A stretch of 64,000 nt of DNA from positions 2,108,001 to 2,172,000 of the forward strand of contig OZ244596.1 of assembly GCA_965218235.1 (NCBI GenBank), in the 5' to 3' direction. Within the stretch, counting starts at the first letter, position 1. Every line of letters begins with the position of its first letter. Positions 49,925-58,866 of this stretch are shown here, in pieces. The notes below the pieces were generated by a model, which had not been told where the DNA came from, searched no databases, and worked only from the letters and a program-made list of their open reading frames with translations. The position numbers and the translations under genes were made by a program. Origin of the DNA: CADCWK01 sp965218235. Its GTDB lineage: Bacteria > Chloroflexota > Chloroflexia > Thermomicrobiales > UBA6265.

Positions 49925-51313
49925 TTAGTCCGTGTGGCCGGGGACGGTCTGGGTCGCTGGCTCCAAGATCGAGACGGGCAGGCGGTCGCCCGTTCCAATG
50001 CCGAAGTACTCGAACCCCTCGTTGGTCATCCTGCGTTCGTCGTAGATATTGCGCCCGTCGAAGATGACCGGTCGGAGAAGTGCCGTGCGCAGGGCGGTGA
50101 AATCCGGCGAACGAAAGGCCCGCCACTCGGTCACGATCACCAGGCAGTCCGCACCGTCGGACGCGGCTTCCTTGGTCGGGCAGAAGGAGATGGCCGAATC
50201 GTCGCCGTAGAGGGTCCTGGCCTCGGACATGGCTTCCGGGTCGAACGCGCGGATCGTCGCTCCGGCGCCGAGCAGCGCGTCGATCAGGATCTGGCTCGGA
50301 GCCTCACGCATGTCGTCGGTGTTGGGTTTGAAGGACAGTCCCCAGATCGCGATCGTGCGCCCGAACAGCCCGCCTGCCCCTTCGAAGTATCGGGATAGTT
50401 TCTCGAACAGGATGTGCTTCTGGCGCAGATTGACGTCCTGGACCGCCCGAATCAGTTGCGGCTCGTACCCGGCCGATCGGGCCACATGTTCCAAGGCGCC
50501 GAGGTCCTTCGGGAAACACGACCCCCCGAAGCCGGCGCCAGCGTAGATGAAGTCGTAGCCGATCCGCGGATCAGACCCAATCCCGGCCCGGACGCTCTCG
50601 ACGTTGGCCCCGACGCGCTCGGCGATGTTGGCGATCTCGTTCATGAAGGAGATCTTGGTCGCAAGCATGGCATTGGCAGCGTACTTGGTCAGTTCAGCCG
50701 AACGGAGGTCCATCGTCATCAGCCGGTTGTGGTTGCGGTTGAACGGGGCGTAGAGCTCGTGGAGCAGCTCGAGGCTGCGCGGGTTGGCGCTGCCGACGAT
50801 GATCCGGTCCGGCCGCATGAAGTCGGCGATCGCGGCGCCTTCCTTGAGAAACTCCGGGTTGGAGACGACATCGAAGGAGGCGGTCGACTGGCGATCGGTC
50901 AGACGCTGCTGGATGAGCGTAGCGGCCATGTCGCCGGTCCCGACGGGGACCGTGCTCTTCATGACGACGACCTTGTCGTCCATCATCAGGTCGGCGATCG
51001 AGTGGACGACGCTGCGGACCGCCGTCAGGTTGGTCGACCCGTCCGGGCTGGGCGGTGTCCCAACGGCGACGAGCAGCAGTTGAGCATGGGCGACGCCCTC
51101 GTCAAGCCGGTCGCTGAACCGGATTCGGCCCGCCCGCGCATTCTGGGTGACCATCTCCTCGAGGCCAGGCTCGAAGATCGGGACCTCGCCGGATGTGAGC
51201 CTGGCGATCCTGGCTGAATCGATGTCGACACCGAGCACATCATTGCCGACTTCGGCGAAACAGGCGCCGGTCACCAGACCGACATACCCCGCTCCAAAGA
51301 CCGTCACCTTCAT
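49925..51313 (-). CDS. ugd: UDP-glucose 6-dehydrogenase
   Basis: Oxidises UDP-glucose to UDP-glucuronate with two NAD. The 462-residue protein has the Rossmann start VTVFGAGYVGLVTGACFAE, STVPVGTGD, the catalytic C266 in GAGFGGSCFPKDLGAL, and the C-terminal domain GLSFKPNTDDMREAPS. ATG 51313 fits the family. It is the first gene of an operon with the glycosyltransferase. Confidence 0.95.
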   Translation of the reverse strand: MKVTVFGAGYVGLVTGACFAEVGNDVLGVDIDSARIARLTSGEVPIFEPGLEEMVTQNARAGRIRFSDRLDEGVAHAQLLLVAVGTPPSPDGSTNLTAVRSVVHSIADLMMDDKVVVMKSTVPVGTGDMAATLIQQRLTDRQSTASFDVVSNPEFLKEGAAIADFMRPDRIIVGSANPRSLELLHELYAPFNRNHNRLMTMDLRSAELTKYAANAMLATKISFMNEIANIAERVGANVESVRAGIGSDPRIGYDFIYAGAGFGGSCFPKDLGALEHVARSAGYEPQLIRAVQDVNLRQKHILFEKLSRYFEGAGGLFGRTIAIWGLSFKPNTDDMREAPSQILIDALLGAGATIRAFDPEAMSEARTLYGDDSAISFCPTKEAASDGADCLVIVTEWRAFRSPDFTALRTALLRPVIFDGRNIYDERRMTNEGFEYFGIGTGDRLPVSILEPATQTVPGHTD

Positions 51314-51423
51314 CCGCTGACTCCCTCTCGCGCTCCGGTCAGCCCCGCGACCGGTAAGCTCGCTCAGAAGGAAGATGGTACAGCAGCCGCCGGAGGCGCG
51401 CCGTACCTCCGGGTCACCGGAGG

Positions 51424-51960
51424 CTACAGGTCGTCTGGCACCGCACCGGTCGGGTCGCCGGTCAGTTCCCGCAGCACGAGATCGTGGGCGGCAATCGGCT
51501 GAGCTCGGCGGGGCACGCTGCCCATGGCGCGGGTCGTGGCCCGCTCCTGATAGAAGCCGATCGCGAAGACCCCCTGCTGCCGCCGGTCGAGCTCGTCGGG
51601 GAAGAATGCTCCGAGGTCGTCGAGGATTGCGCTCAGACGCTGCTCGAGCCAGACCCCTTCGTCGCGGTGCCCCAGTTGCCGCCGGATCGAATTGAGATCC
51701 CGCCAGGACATGGCGAGGAGAGAGCCGAGAGCGACGGCCGGCATCGCCGCGGCCGTCTGGAAGCAGGTGGTCGCGATCGTGGAGTCACCGTCCATTGACC
51801 GGCGGATCAGATCGAGATGGGCGAGCAGCCGACCACAGTCATAGGGAACGCTTTCGGGCGCGGAGTAATCGCTGTCCATCGGTTTCTGGGCCCCCGTACC
51901 ACTGCTCTGGTTCATTGCCGCGTGCCCCAGGGATGGCATCTTCGAGCGACCCGGAGTCAT
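51424..51960 (-). CDS. Stand-alone Cas8c/Csd1 C-terminal-domain (Cas11c-like) protein
   Basis: A protein of about 178 residues whose last ~120 match the C-terminal helical region of the type I-C effector subunit Cas8c (Csd1). Visible correspondences are YDCGRLLAHLDLIRR, STIATTCFQTAAAMPA, the alternating-hydrophobic SLLAMSWRDLNSIRR, and LSAILDDLGAFFPDELDRRQQGVFAIGFYQERA, which parallels the FP..L....QG.FALGYYHQR end of Csd1. In type I-C systems the same segment is made separately from an internal start as Cas11c, the small subunit. The first ~60 residues are unconserved and the start is uncertain (ATG 51960, 51939, 51915 or 51879; none has a good ribosome binding site). No cas3, cas5, cas7, cas1-2 or repeat array is in the window. 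Confidence 0.65.
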   Translation of the reverse strand: MTPGRSKMPSLGHAAMNQSSGTGAQKPMDSDYSAPESVPYDCGRLLAHLDLIRRSMDGDSTIATTCFQTAAAMPAVALGSLLAMSWRDLNSIRRQLGHRDEGVWLEQRLSAILDDLGAFFPDELDRRQQGVFAIGFYQERATTRAMGSVPRRAQPIAAHDLVLRELTGDPTGAVPDDL

Positions 51961-52217
51961 ACGGTCAACCCGGTCCTTCTGATGAAATCGTCGCGGGTAC
52001 GTTTGTCTGTCCGTACCGAAAGTGTACCGGGCCACCTGGTCGATTCCGATCGTTGACCTTACGTATTTCGGGTCCCTGATGTCGATTCAGAATACGGTAC
52101 GTAGTTTCCGCCATTGGTCTCCCGCGACGGTCCGACCAGACCGACGGGTCATCCGGTCTGTCCCGCCGTCTACCGCATCCGAACGGGCTAAATGGGAGCG
52201 TGGCGCCGCCATCGCGC
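51961..52217. other. Divergent region between the Cas8c-like gene and rny
   Basis: No gene is supported between 51961 and the rny start at 52393. The candidate rny promoter begins at 52218. Several GTACCG/CGGTAC-type motifs occur around 52013-52102 on both strands, without a clear arrangement. The promoter of the Cas8c-like gene was not found. Confidence 0.35.
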
Positions 52218-52247
52218 TTGACGCTCACTCTCCAGTGACCGTAAGAT
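52218..52247 (+). promoter_or_regulatory. Sigma-A promoter of rny
   Basis: TTGACG (52218-52223) and TAAGAT (52242-52247) with an 18-base spacer, five and four consensus matches. The transcript would begin near 52254 with a leader of about 140 bases. Confidence 0.6.
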
Positions 52248-52392
52248 GATGGACCTATATGACGTCCTGCACGACTTGCGAAGTGGCTCGCGGGACTCGC
52301 TCCGGCGCGGTATCGTCGAACCATGGGTTGTCATAAGCAAATATCTCCAACCCCCCATTCACGATGGGGATCAAGTAGCCAGGGGCGATGTG

Positions 52393-53985
52393 ATGGACTT
52401 TCTCATCGTGCTTGTCGCGCTCCTTGCCGCTGCGGTAGCCGCCCTCCTGACGTTCTTCTTCCTCGAGCGCCGATCCAACTCCCGTATCCACCGGGCGCAA
52501 CTCGAAGCGGACAACATCACTGAGGAAGCAGAGACCAGACGGCGCGAGGCAGTGTTACAGGCCCAGGACGAAGCGCTTCGGCTTCGGACGGAATTCGAAC
52601 GGGAACTCAACCAGCGGCGCAAGGACATCGAGCGCGTCGAGCGGCGCGTCGAGCAGAAGGAGGAAGCCCTCGACCGCAAGGACGACGGGCTGGACGAGCG
52701 GGAAGCCAGGCTTCGCCGGCTCGAGCTGGACGCCCAGGGCGAGCAGGCAACCTGGAATCAGGAGCGGCGCCGGCAGGAGCAGGCCATCGCCGAGCGGCTC
52801 ACTGACGCGGAGCGCGAGGCTGAACGGATCCGGGCCGAGCAGCGGCAGGAGCTGGAGCGTGTCTCGGGGCTGACCGCCGACGACGCTCGCTTCGCGCTCG
52901 TCGCCGAGATCGAGGACGAGGCCCGCTCGATCGGCGCGCGCCGGATGCACGAGATCGAGCAGGAGACACTGGCGGAGGCCGACCGGCGCTCCCGCAAGAT
53001 CCTCGCGACGACGATCCAGCGCATCTCATCCGATTACGTAGCCGAGACGACTGTCTCGGTCGTGCCGCTGCCGAGCGACGACATGAAGGGCCGGATCATC
53101 GGGCGTGAGGGCCGGAACATCCGCGCGCTCGAGCAGGCGACCGGAGTCGACCTCATCATCGATGATACGCCCGAGGCAATCATGGTCTCCGGCTTCGACC
53201 CGGTCCGGCGCGAGGTCGCTCGCCGGGCGCTCGTCAAGCTGATGCAGGACGGCCGGATCCACCCCGCCCGGATCGAGGAAGTCGTCGGTAAGGTCCAGCT
53301 CGAACTCGAGCAGGTGATGCGAGAGGAGGGCGAGCGGATTGCCTATGAGGCCAATGTGCCCGGCCTTCACCCCGACCTCATTCGCCTGCTGGGCCGGCTG
53401 AAGTTCCGGACGAGCTACGGCCAGAACGTCCTTGCGCACTCGCTCGAGGCGTCGATGATCGCGACGGCCCTGGCCGCCGAGCTCGGTGCCGACGCCAATG
53501 TCTCCAAGACCGCCGGGCTGCTCCATGATATTGGCAAGGCCGTCGATCACGAGGTCGAGGGACCGCATGCCCTGATCGGCGCTGATATCGCCCGCAGGCT
53601 GGGACGCTCGCCGAAGATTGTCCATGCGATCGCCGCCCACCACAACGAGGAGACGCCCCAGACCGTCGAGGCGTTCATCGTCCAGGCGGCCGACGCGATC
53701 AGTGGCGCCCGGCCCGGCGCCCGCCGCGAGATGGTCGAGTCGTACATCAAGCGGCTCGAAGCGCTCGAGGGCGTCGCCAACTCGTTCGACGGCGTCGAAA
53801 AGTCGTTCGCCATCCAGGCTGGCCGCGAGGTCCGGATCCTGGTTCAGCCCAACGGAATCGACGATCTCGGCGCGACCCGGCTGGCCCGCGATGTCGCCCG
53901 GAAGATCGAGGAGAGCCTGGAGTATCCCGGCCAGATCAAGGTTACCGTGATCCGTGAGACCCGATCCGTCGACTACGCCCGTTAG
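52393..53985 (+). CDS. rny: Ribonuclease Y
   Basis: A membrane-anchored endoribonuclease that starts mRNA decay. The 530-residue protein has an N-terminal helix (FLIVLVALLAAAVAALLTFFFLE), a long charged coiled coil (about 30-210), a KH domain with MKGRIIGREGRNIRALEQATGVDLIIDDTPE, and an HD domain with HSLEASMIA and LLHDIGKAVDHEVEGPH. The order and length match RNase Y. ATG 52393 is preceded by AGGGGCG; earlier open-frame codons lie in the transcript leader. It opens a run that continues with spoVS, PHP, ispD, ispF and dtd. Confidence 0.96.
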   Translation: MDFLIVLVALLAAAVAALLTFFFLERRSNSRIHRAQLEADNITEEAETRRREAVLQAQDEALRLRTEFERELNQRRKDIERVERRVEQKEEALDRKDDGLDEREARLRRLELDAQGEQATWNQERRRQEQAIAERLTDAEREAERIRAEQRQELERVSGLTADDARFALVAEIEDEARSIGARRMHEIEQETLAEADRRSRKILATTIQRISSDYVAETTVSVVPLPSDDMKGRIIGREGRNIRALEQATGVDLIIDDTPEAIMVSGFDPVRREVARRALVKLMQDGRIHPARIEEVVGKVQLELEQVMREEGERIAYEANVPGLHPDLIRLLGRLKFRTSYGQNVLAHSLEASMIATALAAELGADANVSKTAGLLHDIGKAVDHEVEGPHALIGADIARRLGRSPKIVHAIAAHHNEETPQTVEAFIVQAADAISGARPGARREMVESYIKRLEALEGVANSFDGVEKSFAIQAGREVRILVQPNGIDDLGATRLARDVARKIEESLEYPGQIKVTVIRETRSVDYAR

Positions 53986-54144
53986 CCGCCTGTCGCGGCT
54001 GGTGCCGGTCGCGGTCGGCCGGTCCGAAACATGATGGCGTTCGATTCAGGGCAGTTCCGGTTGTGGCTGCAATCGGGACCGGTTCGGTGTAGGGTATGGC
54101 CGCGCCGCTGGACCGTCTTGGACGCATTCGACAAGGGACGCTGC

Positions 54145-54729
54145 ATGAACCGCTTCTTCAGCAAGCTCGACCTCCGCGAGATCCGGATCGATTCCCGGTC
54201 GTCCCGGTTCCCTCCCGAGACGGAAGGGAGCGACGGTGAGTTAGCGACCAGCGGTATCGACGATCCCGTGGCAGGCCAGGTTACCGCTGGTTCGGATGCC
54301 ACCGACACTCCCTCCCGCTCGTCCCCGCGCACACCGTACATACCCGCCTGGACGGTCGACGAGGCGCCGCCCTCCGTCGAGTCGGGTGTTGAGGCGTTGG
54401 GATCGCCGCGCGTCACCGGCGAGGCAGCACCCGAATCCGGCGAGCGGTGCGACGGCGTCCTACCACCTGACGACGTGCTGAAGGTTTCGGCCCGATCCAG
54501 GCCCAGCGCCGTCGCCGGAGCCATCGCCGGTGTCGTGCGCGAGGCCGGCCGGGCCGAAGTTCAGGCGATCGGAGCTGGGGCGACCAACCAGGCCGTCAAG
54601 GCGGTCGCAATCGCGCGCGACTACCTGCGGGAAACCGGCATCGAAGTGATCTGCCTGCCGGCTTTCATCGACGTGACGATCGGCGACGAGGATCGGACGG
54701 CGATCCGTCTGGTCGTCGAGCCCCGCTGA
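54145..54729 (+). CDS. spoVS: SpoVS-domain protein with long N-terminal extension
   Basis: The last ~86 of 194 residues form a complete SpoVS (stage V sporulation protein S) domain: LKVSARSRPSAVAGAIAGVVREAG, VQAIGAGATNQAVKA and ICLPAFIDVTIGDEDRTAIRLVVEPR. SpoVS is an Alba-like, probably nucleic-acid-binding protein that is found in non-sporulating Deinococcota and Chloroflexota too. The first ~108 residues are polar, Ser/Asp/Glu/Pro-rich and probably disordered, which is unusual as SpoVS is normally about 86 residues. ATG 54145 has AGGG seven bases upstream. It follows rny, as in Bacillus where rny and spoVS are close, and its stop overlaps the PHP gene start. Confidence 0.88.
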   Translation: MNRFFSKLDLREIRIDSRSSRFPPETEGSDGELATSGIDDPVAGQVTAGSDATDTPSRSSPRTPYIPAWTVDEAPPSVESGVEALGSPRVTGEAAPESGERCDGVLPPDDVLKVSARSRPSAVAGAIAGVVREAGRAEVQAIGAGATNQAVKAVAIARDYLRETGIEVICLPAFIDVTIGDEDRTAIRLVVEPR

Positions 54730-55595
54730 TGTCCCGTGCCGGTGCGCCGTCGGCTCGGGCAGATCTTCACACTCACACGACAGCCTCCGATGGCCTGTTG
54801 AGCCCGGACGAGCTGGTTGGGCTGGCGAGTCAACGCGGCCTCTCAGCGATCGCGATCACCGACCATGACACGGTCGAGGGCGTCGAGGAGGCGCTGACGA
54901 TCCCTCCGTCTGGGCTTCTCGTCGTCCCCGGAGTCGAGCTGAGCTGCTCGCTTGGCGACGTCGATGTCCACCTGCTTGGTTACGGGTTCGACATCGCCGC
55001 GAATGGCCTCCGCGCGTTGTTGGCGGAGCGGGGCGCGGAACGTCGGTCCCGGGCCGTCGCGATCGTCGAGCGGCTTGCCGGTCTTGGAGCCGCCGTGACG
55101 ATGGATCGCGTCGCGAGGTTGGCCGGGAGTGGGACGATCGGGCGCCCGCACATTGCCAGGGCGCTGGTCGAGGCGGGTCACGCCACTGGCGTCGGGGACG
55201 CGTTCGAACGCTACCTCGGGACGGATCGACCGGCCTACGTCGAACGCTCGGTCCTGCTTCCCGAACGGGCGATCCGGGAGATCCACGCCGCCGGTGGGTC
55301 GGCCGTGTTGGCTCACCCGCTCTATTCGGACGGCTACGGTGACTTCCTTCCTAGTCTGGTCGCGTCCGGCCTGGACGGCCTTGAGGTCGCCTACCCGGAC
55401 CACACGGCCGAGACCCGGCGCTACCTGTCCCGCCTCGCTTCCCGATACGACCTGATCGAGACCGGCGGCACGGACTTCCACGGCGACTTCGGCCGGGCCG
55501 GCAGGGGCCTGGGGGAAACGACGGTCTGCCTCGCTGTCGTCGAACAGCTCGCCGCGCGGGCGAATCGACGCCGATCGATCGGGCGTGGCGCGTGA
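54729..55595 (+). CDS. PHP-domain phosphoesterase (RNase AM / YciV-like)
   Basis: A 288-residue PHP-domain protein of COG0613. Metal-binding blocks are DLHTHTTASDG at 12, AITDHDTVEGV, GVELSC and AVLAHPLYS, with GGTDFHGD near the end. Relatives include the 5'-3' RNase AM of E. coli and nucleoside 3',5'-bisphosphate phosphatases. Either would suit its place between RNase Y and SpoVS genes. ATG 54729 overlaps the spoVS stop by one base (TGATG). Confidence 0.9.
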   Translation: MSRAGAPSARADLHTHTTASDGLLSPDELVGLASQRGLSAIAITDHDTVEGVEEALTIPPSGLLVVPGVELSCSLGDVDVHLLGYGFDIAANGLRALLAERGAERRSRAVAIVERLAGLGAAVTMDRVARLAGSGTIGRPHIARALVEAGHATGVGDAFERYLGTDRPAYVERSVLLPERAIREIHAAGGSAVLAHPLYSDGYGDFLPSLVASGLDGLEVAYPDHTAETRRYLSRLASRYDLIETGGTDFHGDFGRAGRGLGETTVCLAVVEQLAARANRRRSIGRGA

Positions 55596-56317
55596 GTCCC
55601 GCCGGGTCGCCCTCGTCCACCACGGCGGGGATCATCGTCGCCGCAGGTCGTGGGACCCGGTTCGGGGCGCCTGACAAGGTGCTGCTGCCGCTGTCCGGTC
55701 GCTCGGTGCTGGGCTGGGTTCTGGATGCGTTTCGCTCCGCCGGGCTCGCGGAGATCATCATCGTGGTCGGCGAGCACACCGCGGCGGCGGTCAGCGGCCT
55801 CCTCCAGGAATTCGAGTGGGTGGTCCCGGTTCGGATCGTCGTCGGAGGTGAGCGCCGGCAGGACTCGGTTGCCCGCGGTGTGGCGGCGCTCAGCGACGGG
55901 ATCGATCTGATCGCGATCCATGACGGTGCCCGGCCGCTGGTGACAGCCGCCCTGATCGAGCGGACCGTCGCTCAGGCACGGTTGACCGGAGCCGCGATCG
56001 CTGCCTGCCCGGTGACGGACACGCTCAAGCGTGTCCGGCCCGATCTGACCATCGAGTCGACCGTCTCGCGGGACGCACTCTGGTCGGCCCAGACCCCGCA
56101 GGTTTTCCGGCGCGACCAGCTGACCGGGGCCATCGCGGATCCCCAGTTCGCCAGGCAGACGTTCACCGATGAGGCGGCACTGTTCGAGGCGCTCGGGTAT
56201 CCCGTCGCGGTCGTCCCGAACCATGAACCCAACCCCAAGGTCACCGTCCCAGGCGACCTCGCCCTGATCGAGGCGCTTCTGACGGCGGTCGACGCGATGA
56301 CGGAGCCGGTGCGATGA
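55592..56317 (+). CDS. ispD: 2-C-methyl-D-erythritol 4-phosphate cytidylyltransferase
   Basis: Third step of the MEP isoprenoid pathway. In 241 residues: nucleotide-binding IIVAAGRGTRFGAPDKVLLPL, VVGGERRQDSVARGV, IHDGARPLV, and AAIAACPVTDTLKRV with the conserved Thr/Lys. GTG 55592 overlaps the previous stop (GTGA). ispF follows with an ATGA overlap, so the two successive pathway enzymes are made together. Confidence 0.95.
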   Translation: MSPAGSPSSTTAGIIVAAGRGTRFGAPDKVLLPLSGRSVLGWVLDAFRSAGLAEIIIVVGEHTAAAVSGLLQEFEWVVPVRIVVGGERRQDSVARGVAALSDGIDLIAIHDGARPLVTAALIERTVAQARLTGAAIAACPVTDTLKRVRPDLTIESTVSRDALWSAQTPQVFRRDQLTGAIADPQFARQTFTDEAALFEALGYPVAVVPNHEPNPKVTVPGDLALIEALLTAVDAMTEPVR

Positions 56318-56823
56318 CGACCGCTCAGCCCAGCATCCGGTCCGGGATTGGCTACGACATCCACCGGCTGGTCGCCGGACGCCCGCTCATCATCGGCGGC
56401 GTCGAGTTCGACTCCGATGTCGGGCTGGACGGACACAGCGACGCTGATGTCCTGCTGCACGCCATTGCCGACGCCATCCTCGGTGCCGCCGCTTTGGGCG
56501 ACATCGGGCAGCACTTCGCCCCAGACGCCGCGGAGTGGGCGGGAGCCGACAGCGTCGCGCTCCTGACAGCCTGCGTCGGGAAGCTCTGGTCAGCAGGGTG
56601 GGAAGTCGGCAATGTCGACGCGACGGTGATCGCGGAGGAGCCGAAGATCAACCCGCGCGCCGATGAGATGCGTGGGCGGATCGCTGGGGCGCTCGGCGTC
56701 GCGGTCGGCGCGGTCAGCCTCAAGGCGACGACCAACGAGATGCTCGGCGCGATCGGTCGCGGTGAGGGGATCGCGGCCCTTGCGACCGCGACGATCCTGC
56801 GTCGCATCGAAGCAGCGACCTGA
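56314..56823 (+). CDS. ispF: 2-C-methyl-D-erythritol 2,4-cyclodiphosphate synthase
   Basis: Cyclises CDP-methylerythritol 2-phosphate in the MEP pathway. The 169-residue protein shows GIGYDIHRLVAGRPLIIGGVEF with metal ligands D15 and H17, the GHSDADVLLHAIADAILGAAALGDIGQHF block, and SLKATTNEMLGAIGRGEGIAALA. It overlaps ispD by 4 bases and dtd by 1 base. Confidence 0.96.
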   Translation: MTTAQPSIRSGIGYDIHRLVAGRPLIIGGVEFDSDVGLDGHSDADVLLHAIADAILGAAALGDIGQHFAPDAAEWAGADSVALLTACVGKLWSAGWEVGNVDATVIAEEPKINPRADEMRGRIAGALGVAVGAVSLKATTNEMLGAIGRGEGIAALATATILRRIEAAT

Positions 56824-57314
56824 TGCGAGTCCTGATCCAGCGAGTGACGTCCGCCCAGGTCCTCATCGACGGCGCCACGGTCGGCGCGATCGGGCGGGGG
56901 TTCGTGCTGCTGGTTGGAATCACTCACGGCGACAGCGACCAGACTGTCCGACAGCTGGCCGCGAAGGTCGCCAACCTGCGAGTCTTCGCGGACGATTCCG
57001 GGGCCATGAATCGCTCATCGCTGGATCTCGTTACTGGGCAGGATGCGTTGAACGGTCATGATTTGACCCTGGCGCCCGTCGCGATGCTGGTCGTCTCGCA
57101 GTTCACGCTCTACGCCGACGCGAAGAAGGGTCGCCGGCCGAGCTTCATCGGCGCCGCCCGCCCGGAGCAGGCCGCGCCGTTGGTCGACCTCTTCGCAGAT
57201 GCGCTGCGGACGTTGGGGCTGCCGGTTGCCACTGGCCAGTTTGGTGCCGATATGGCGGTGACGCTGACCAACGATGGCCCGGTCACCATCTGGCTCGACA
57301 GCGCCGACCTTTAA
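56823..57314 (+). CDS. dtd: D-aminoacyl-tRNA deacylase
   Basis: Hydrolyses D-aminoacyl-tRNAs for translation quality control. The 163-residue protein starts MRVLIQRVTSAQV and holds LVVSQFTLYADAKKGRRPSF and TNDGPVTIWLDS, the two active-site signatures, with a slightly long loop (SSLDLVTGQDALNGHDL) after FADDSGAMN. It is the last gene of the rny-dtd run; ATG 56823 overlaps the ispF stop (TGATG). Confidence 0.95.
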   Translation: MRVLIQRVTSAQVLIDGATVGAIGRGFVLLVGITHGDSDQTVRQLAAKVANLRVFADDSGAMNRSSLDLVTGQDALNGHDLTLAPVAMLVVSQFTLYADAKKGRRPSFIGAARPEQAAPLVDLFADALRTLGLPVATGQFGADMAVTLTNDGPVTIWLDSADL

Positions 57315-57408
57315 CGAGAGACCGCTCCCTCCACATGCGTCACGGACGGGGCAGGCATGGTCAGCTCAGCGAGGGCGTGTCGCTACGTTCGCGTGGATCG
57401 AACAAGTC

Positions 57409-58866
57409 CTACGGTTGGCGTTGCTCCTGGCCCTGTCTCATCGCCGCGATCAATGCCCGTCGCTGTCCCATCCGAAAGGCATCCCGGACGTCGGGACGTG
57501 GCTGGGCGGTGGCGACGACCGGTGGGCGCCAGGCCTGGGTCCGGTCGAAGGTCGCCGTTCCAGTCGCGATCGCGGCAGCCTGGCCGGCCATGCCGCGGGC
57601 GGCGTGCTCGCTTCCGGAGCGGACGGCGATTGGAATCTGGAGCGCGTCGGCGATGGCCTGCTGCCAGACCGGACTCGCCGAGCCGCCACCGACGAGCGTC
57701 GCTTCGCTGGCCCGGAAGCCGTCGCGGCCGAGGGCATCGACGCAGTAGGCCAGCCCGGCCGCCACGCCGTCGAGCGCGGCCCGAACGTAATGGGCGCCGC
57801 TCGCGTTTCCGTCCGAGAGTCCGAGGAGCTGACCGGTCGCGATGGGCAGGTTGGGAGTCCGCTCGCCGCCGAAGTAGGGGAGCAGGAGGAGGCCGTCAGC
57901 TCCCGGCGCCATCGCTCCGGCTGCCTTGAGCGCCGCGTCCCGGTCCATCCCGACGGAGGCGGCGACTGAGTCGACGACCTTCGTGCAATTGATCATGCAG
58001 GCGAGGGGCAGGTAGCGTCCCGTCGCGTCGGCGAATCCACAGACCTCGCCGGAGATATCAGTGGTTGGCCGGGCGGCGACGGTGAACGCCACCCCGCTCG
58101 TGCCGAGGCTGATGACGAGCTCGCCCGGTTCGGCGCCGATCCCGGCGGCGGCGGCCGAGTTGTCGCCGGAGCCCGCGCCGACCGGGACGCCCACCGGCAG
58201 CCCCAGTGCCGTTGCGGCCGCCTCGGTCAGGCGACCGGAGATGGCGTCCGGGCCGATCACCTCCGGCAACCGGAGCCGCGCGGCCAGCTCGGCACCGACC
58301 GCGAGGGCCAGCAGGTCGCGCCGATACGATTCGCTGATCGACGACCACCAGCCGCTGCCGGATGCTTCCCCGCGGTCGGTCGTCAATTGACCGGTCAGGC
58401 GGAAGTTGAGGTAGTCATGCGGCAGGCAGACCGAGGCGACCCGGGCGATGGCGTCGGGCCGGGTCCGGGCAAGGTGGGCGAGCTTGGAGATGGTGATGGA
58501 GGGGACCAGCCGGGTGCCGGTCTCGGTCGCGAAGTCGGCCATGCCGTTCAGCCGGTCGGCGTCCGGGGCGGAGTCCGTGTTGTTCCAGAGTGGAGCGGGG
58601 ATGACCGGGGTGGCGCCGGCATCGAGGGCGACGAGGCCGTGCTGCTGAGCATCGACGGAGATTGCTCGGACCTCGATGTCGTCGGGCGCCGCTAGGGCCT
58701 CACGGACAGCGCGGACGAGCGCGTCCCACCACATCGTCGGGGCCTGGACTGTGTCGCCGGTGTGCGGCGCCCGCCCCTGAGCAAGGGTCTCACCACTCTC
58801 CAGGGCGACGACCAGCGCCTTGACCGACTGGGTTCCCGAGTCGATCCCGATGACGACCGGTGTCAT
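57409..58866 (-). CDS. xylB: Xylulokinase (FGGY family)
   Basis: Phosphorylates D-xylulose, or a related ketose, with ATP. The 485-residue protein has the N-terminal phosphate loop VVIGIDSGTQSVKALV, SVDAQQHGLVALD, PHDYLNFRLTGQLTTDRGEASGSGWW, and in the second half LVISLGTSGVAFT and GGGSASPVWQQAIADAL. HGLV and PHDYL are typical of xylulokinase within FGGY. ATG 58866 has AGGGAGG upstream. It is divergent from manA and convergent with dtd. Confidence 0.92.
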   Translation of the reverse strand: MTPVVIGIDSGTQSVKALVVALESGETLAQGRAPHTGDTVQAPTMWWDALVRAVREALAAPDDIEVRAISVDAQQHGLVALDAGATPVIPAPLWNNTDSAPDADRLNGMADFATETGTRLVPSITISKLAHLARTRPDAIARVASVCLPHDYLNFRLTGQLTTDRGEASGSGWWSSISESYRRDLLALAVGAELAARLRLPEVIGPDAISGRLTEAAATALGLPVGVPVGAGSGDNSAAAAGIGAEPGELVISLGTSGVAFTVAARPTTDISGEVCGFADATGRYLPLACMINCTKVVDSVAASVGMDRDAALKAAGAMAPGADGLLLLPYFGGERTPNLPIATGQLLGLSDGNASGAHYVRAALDGVAAGLAYCVDALGRDGFRASEATLVGGGSASPVWQQAIADALQIPIAVRSGSEHAARGMAGQAAAIATGTATFDRTQAWRPPVVATAQPRPDVRDAFRMGQRRALIAAMRQGQEQRQP

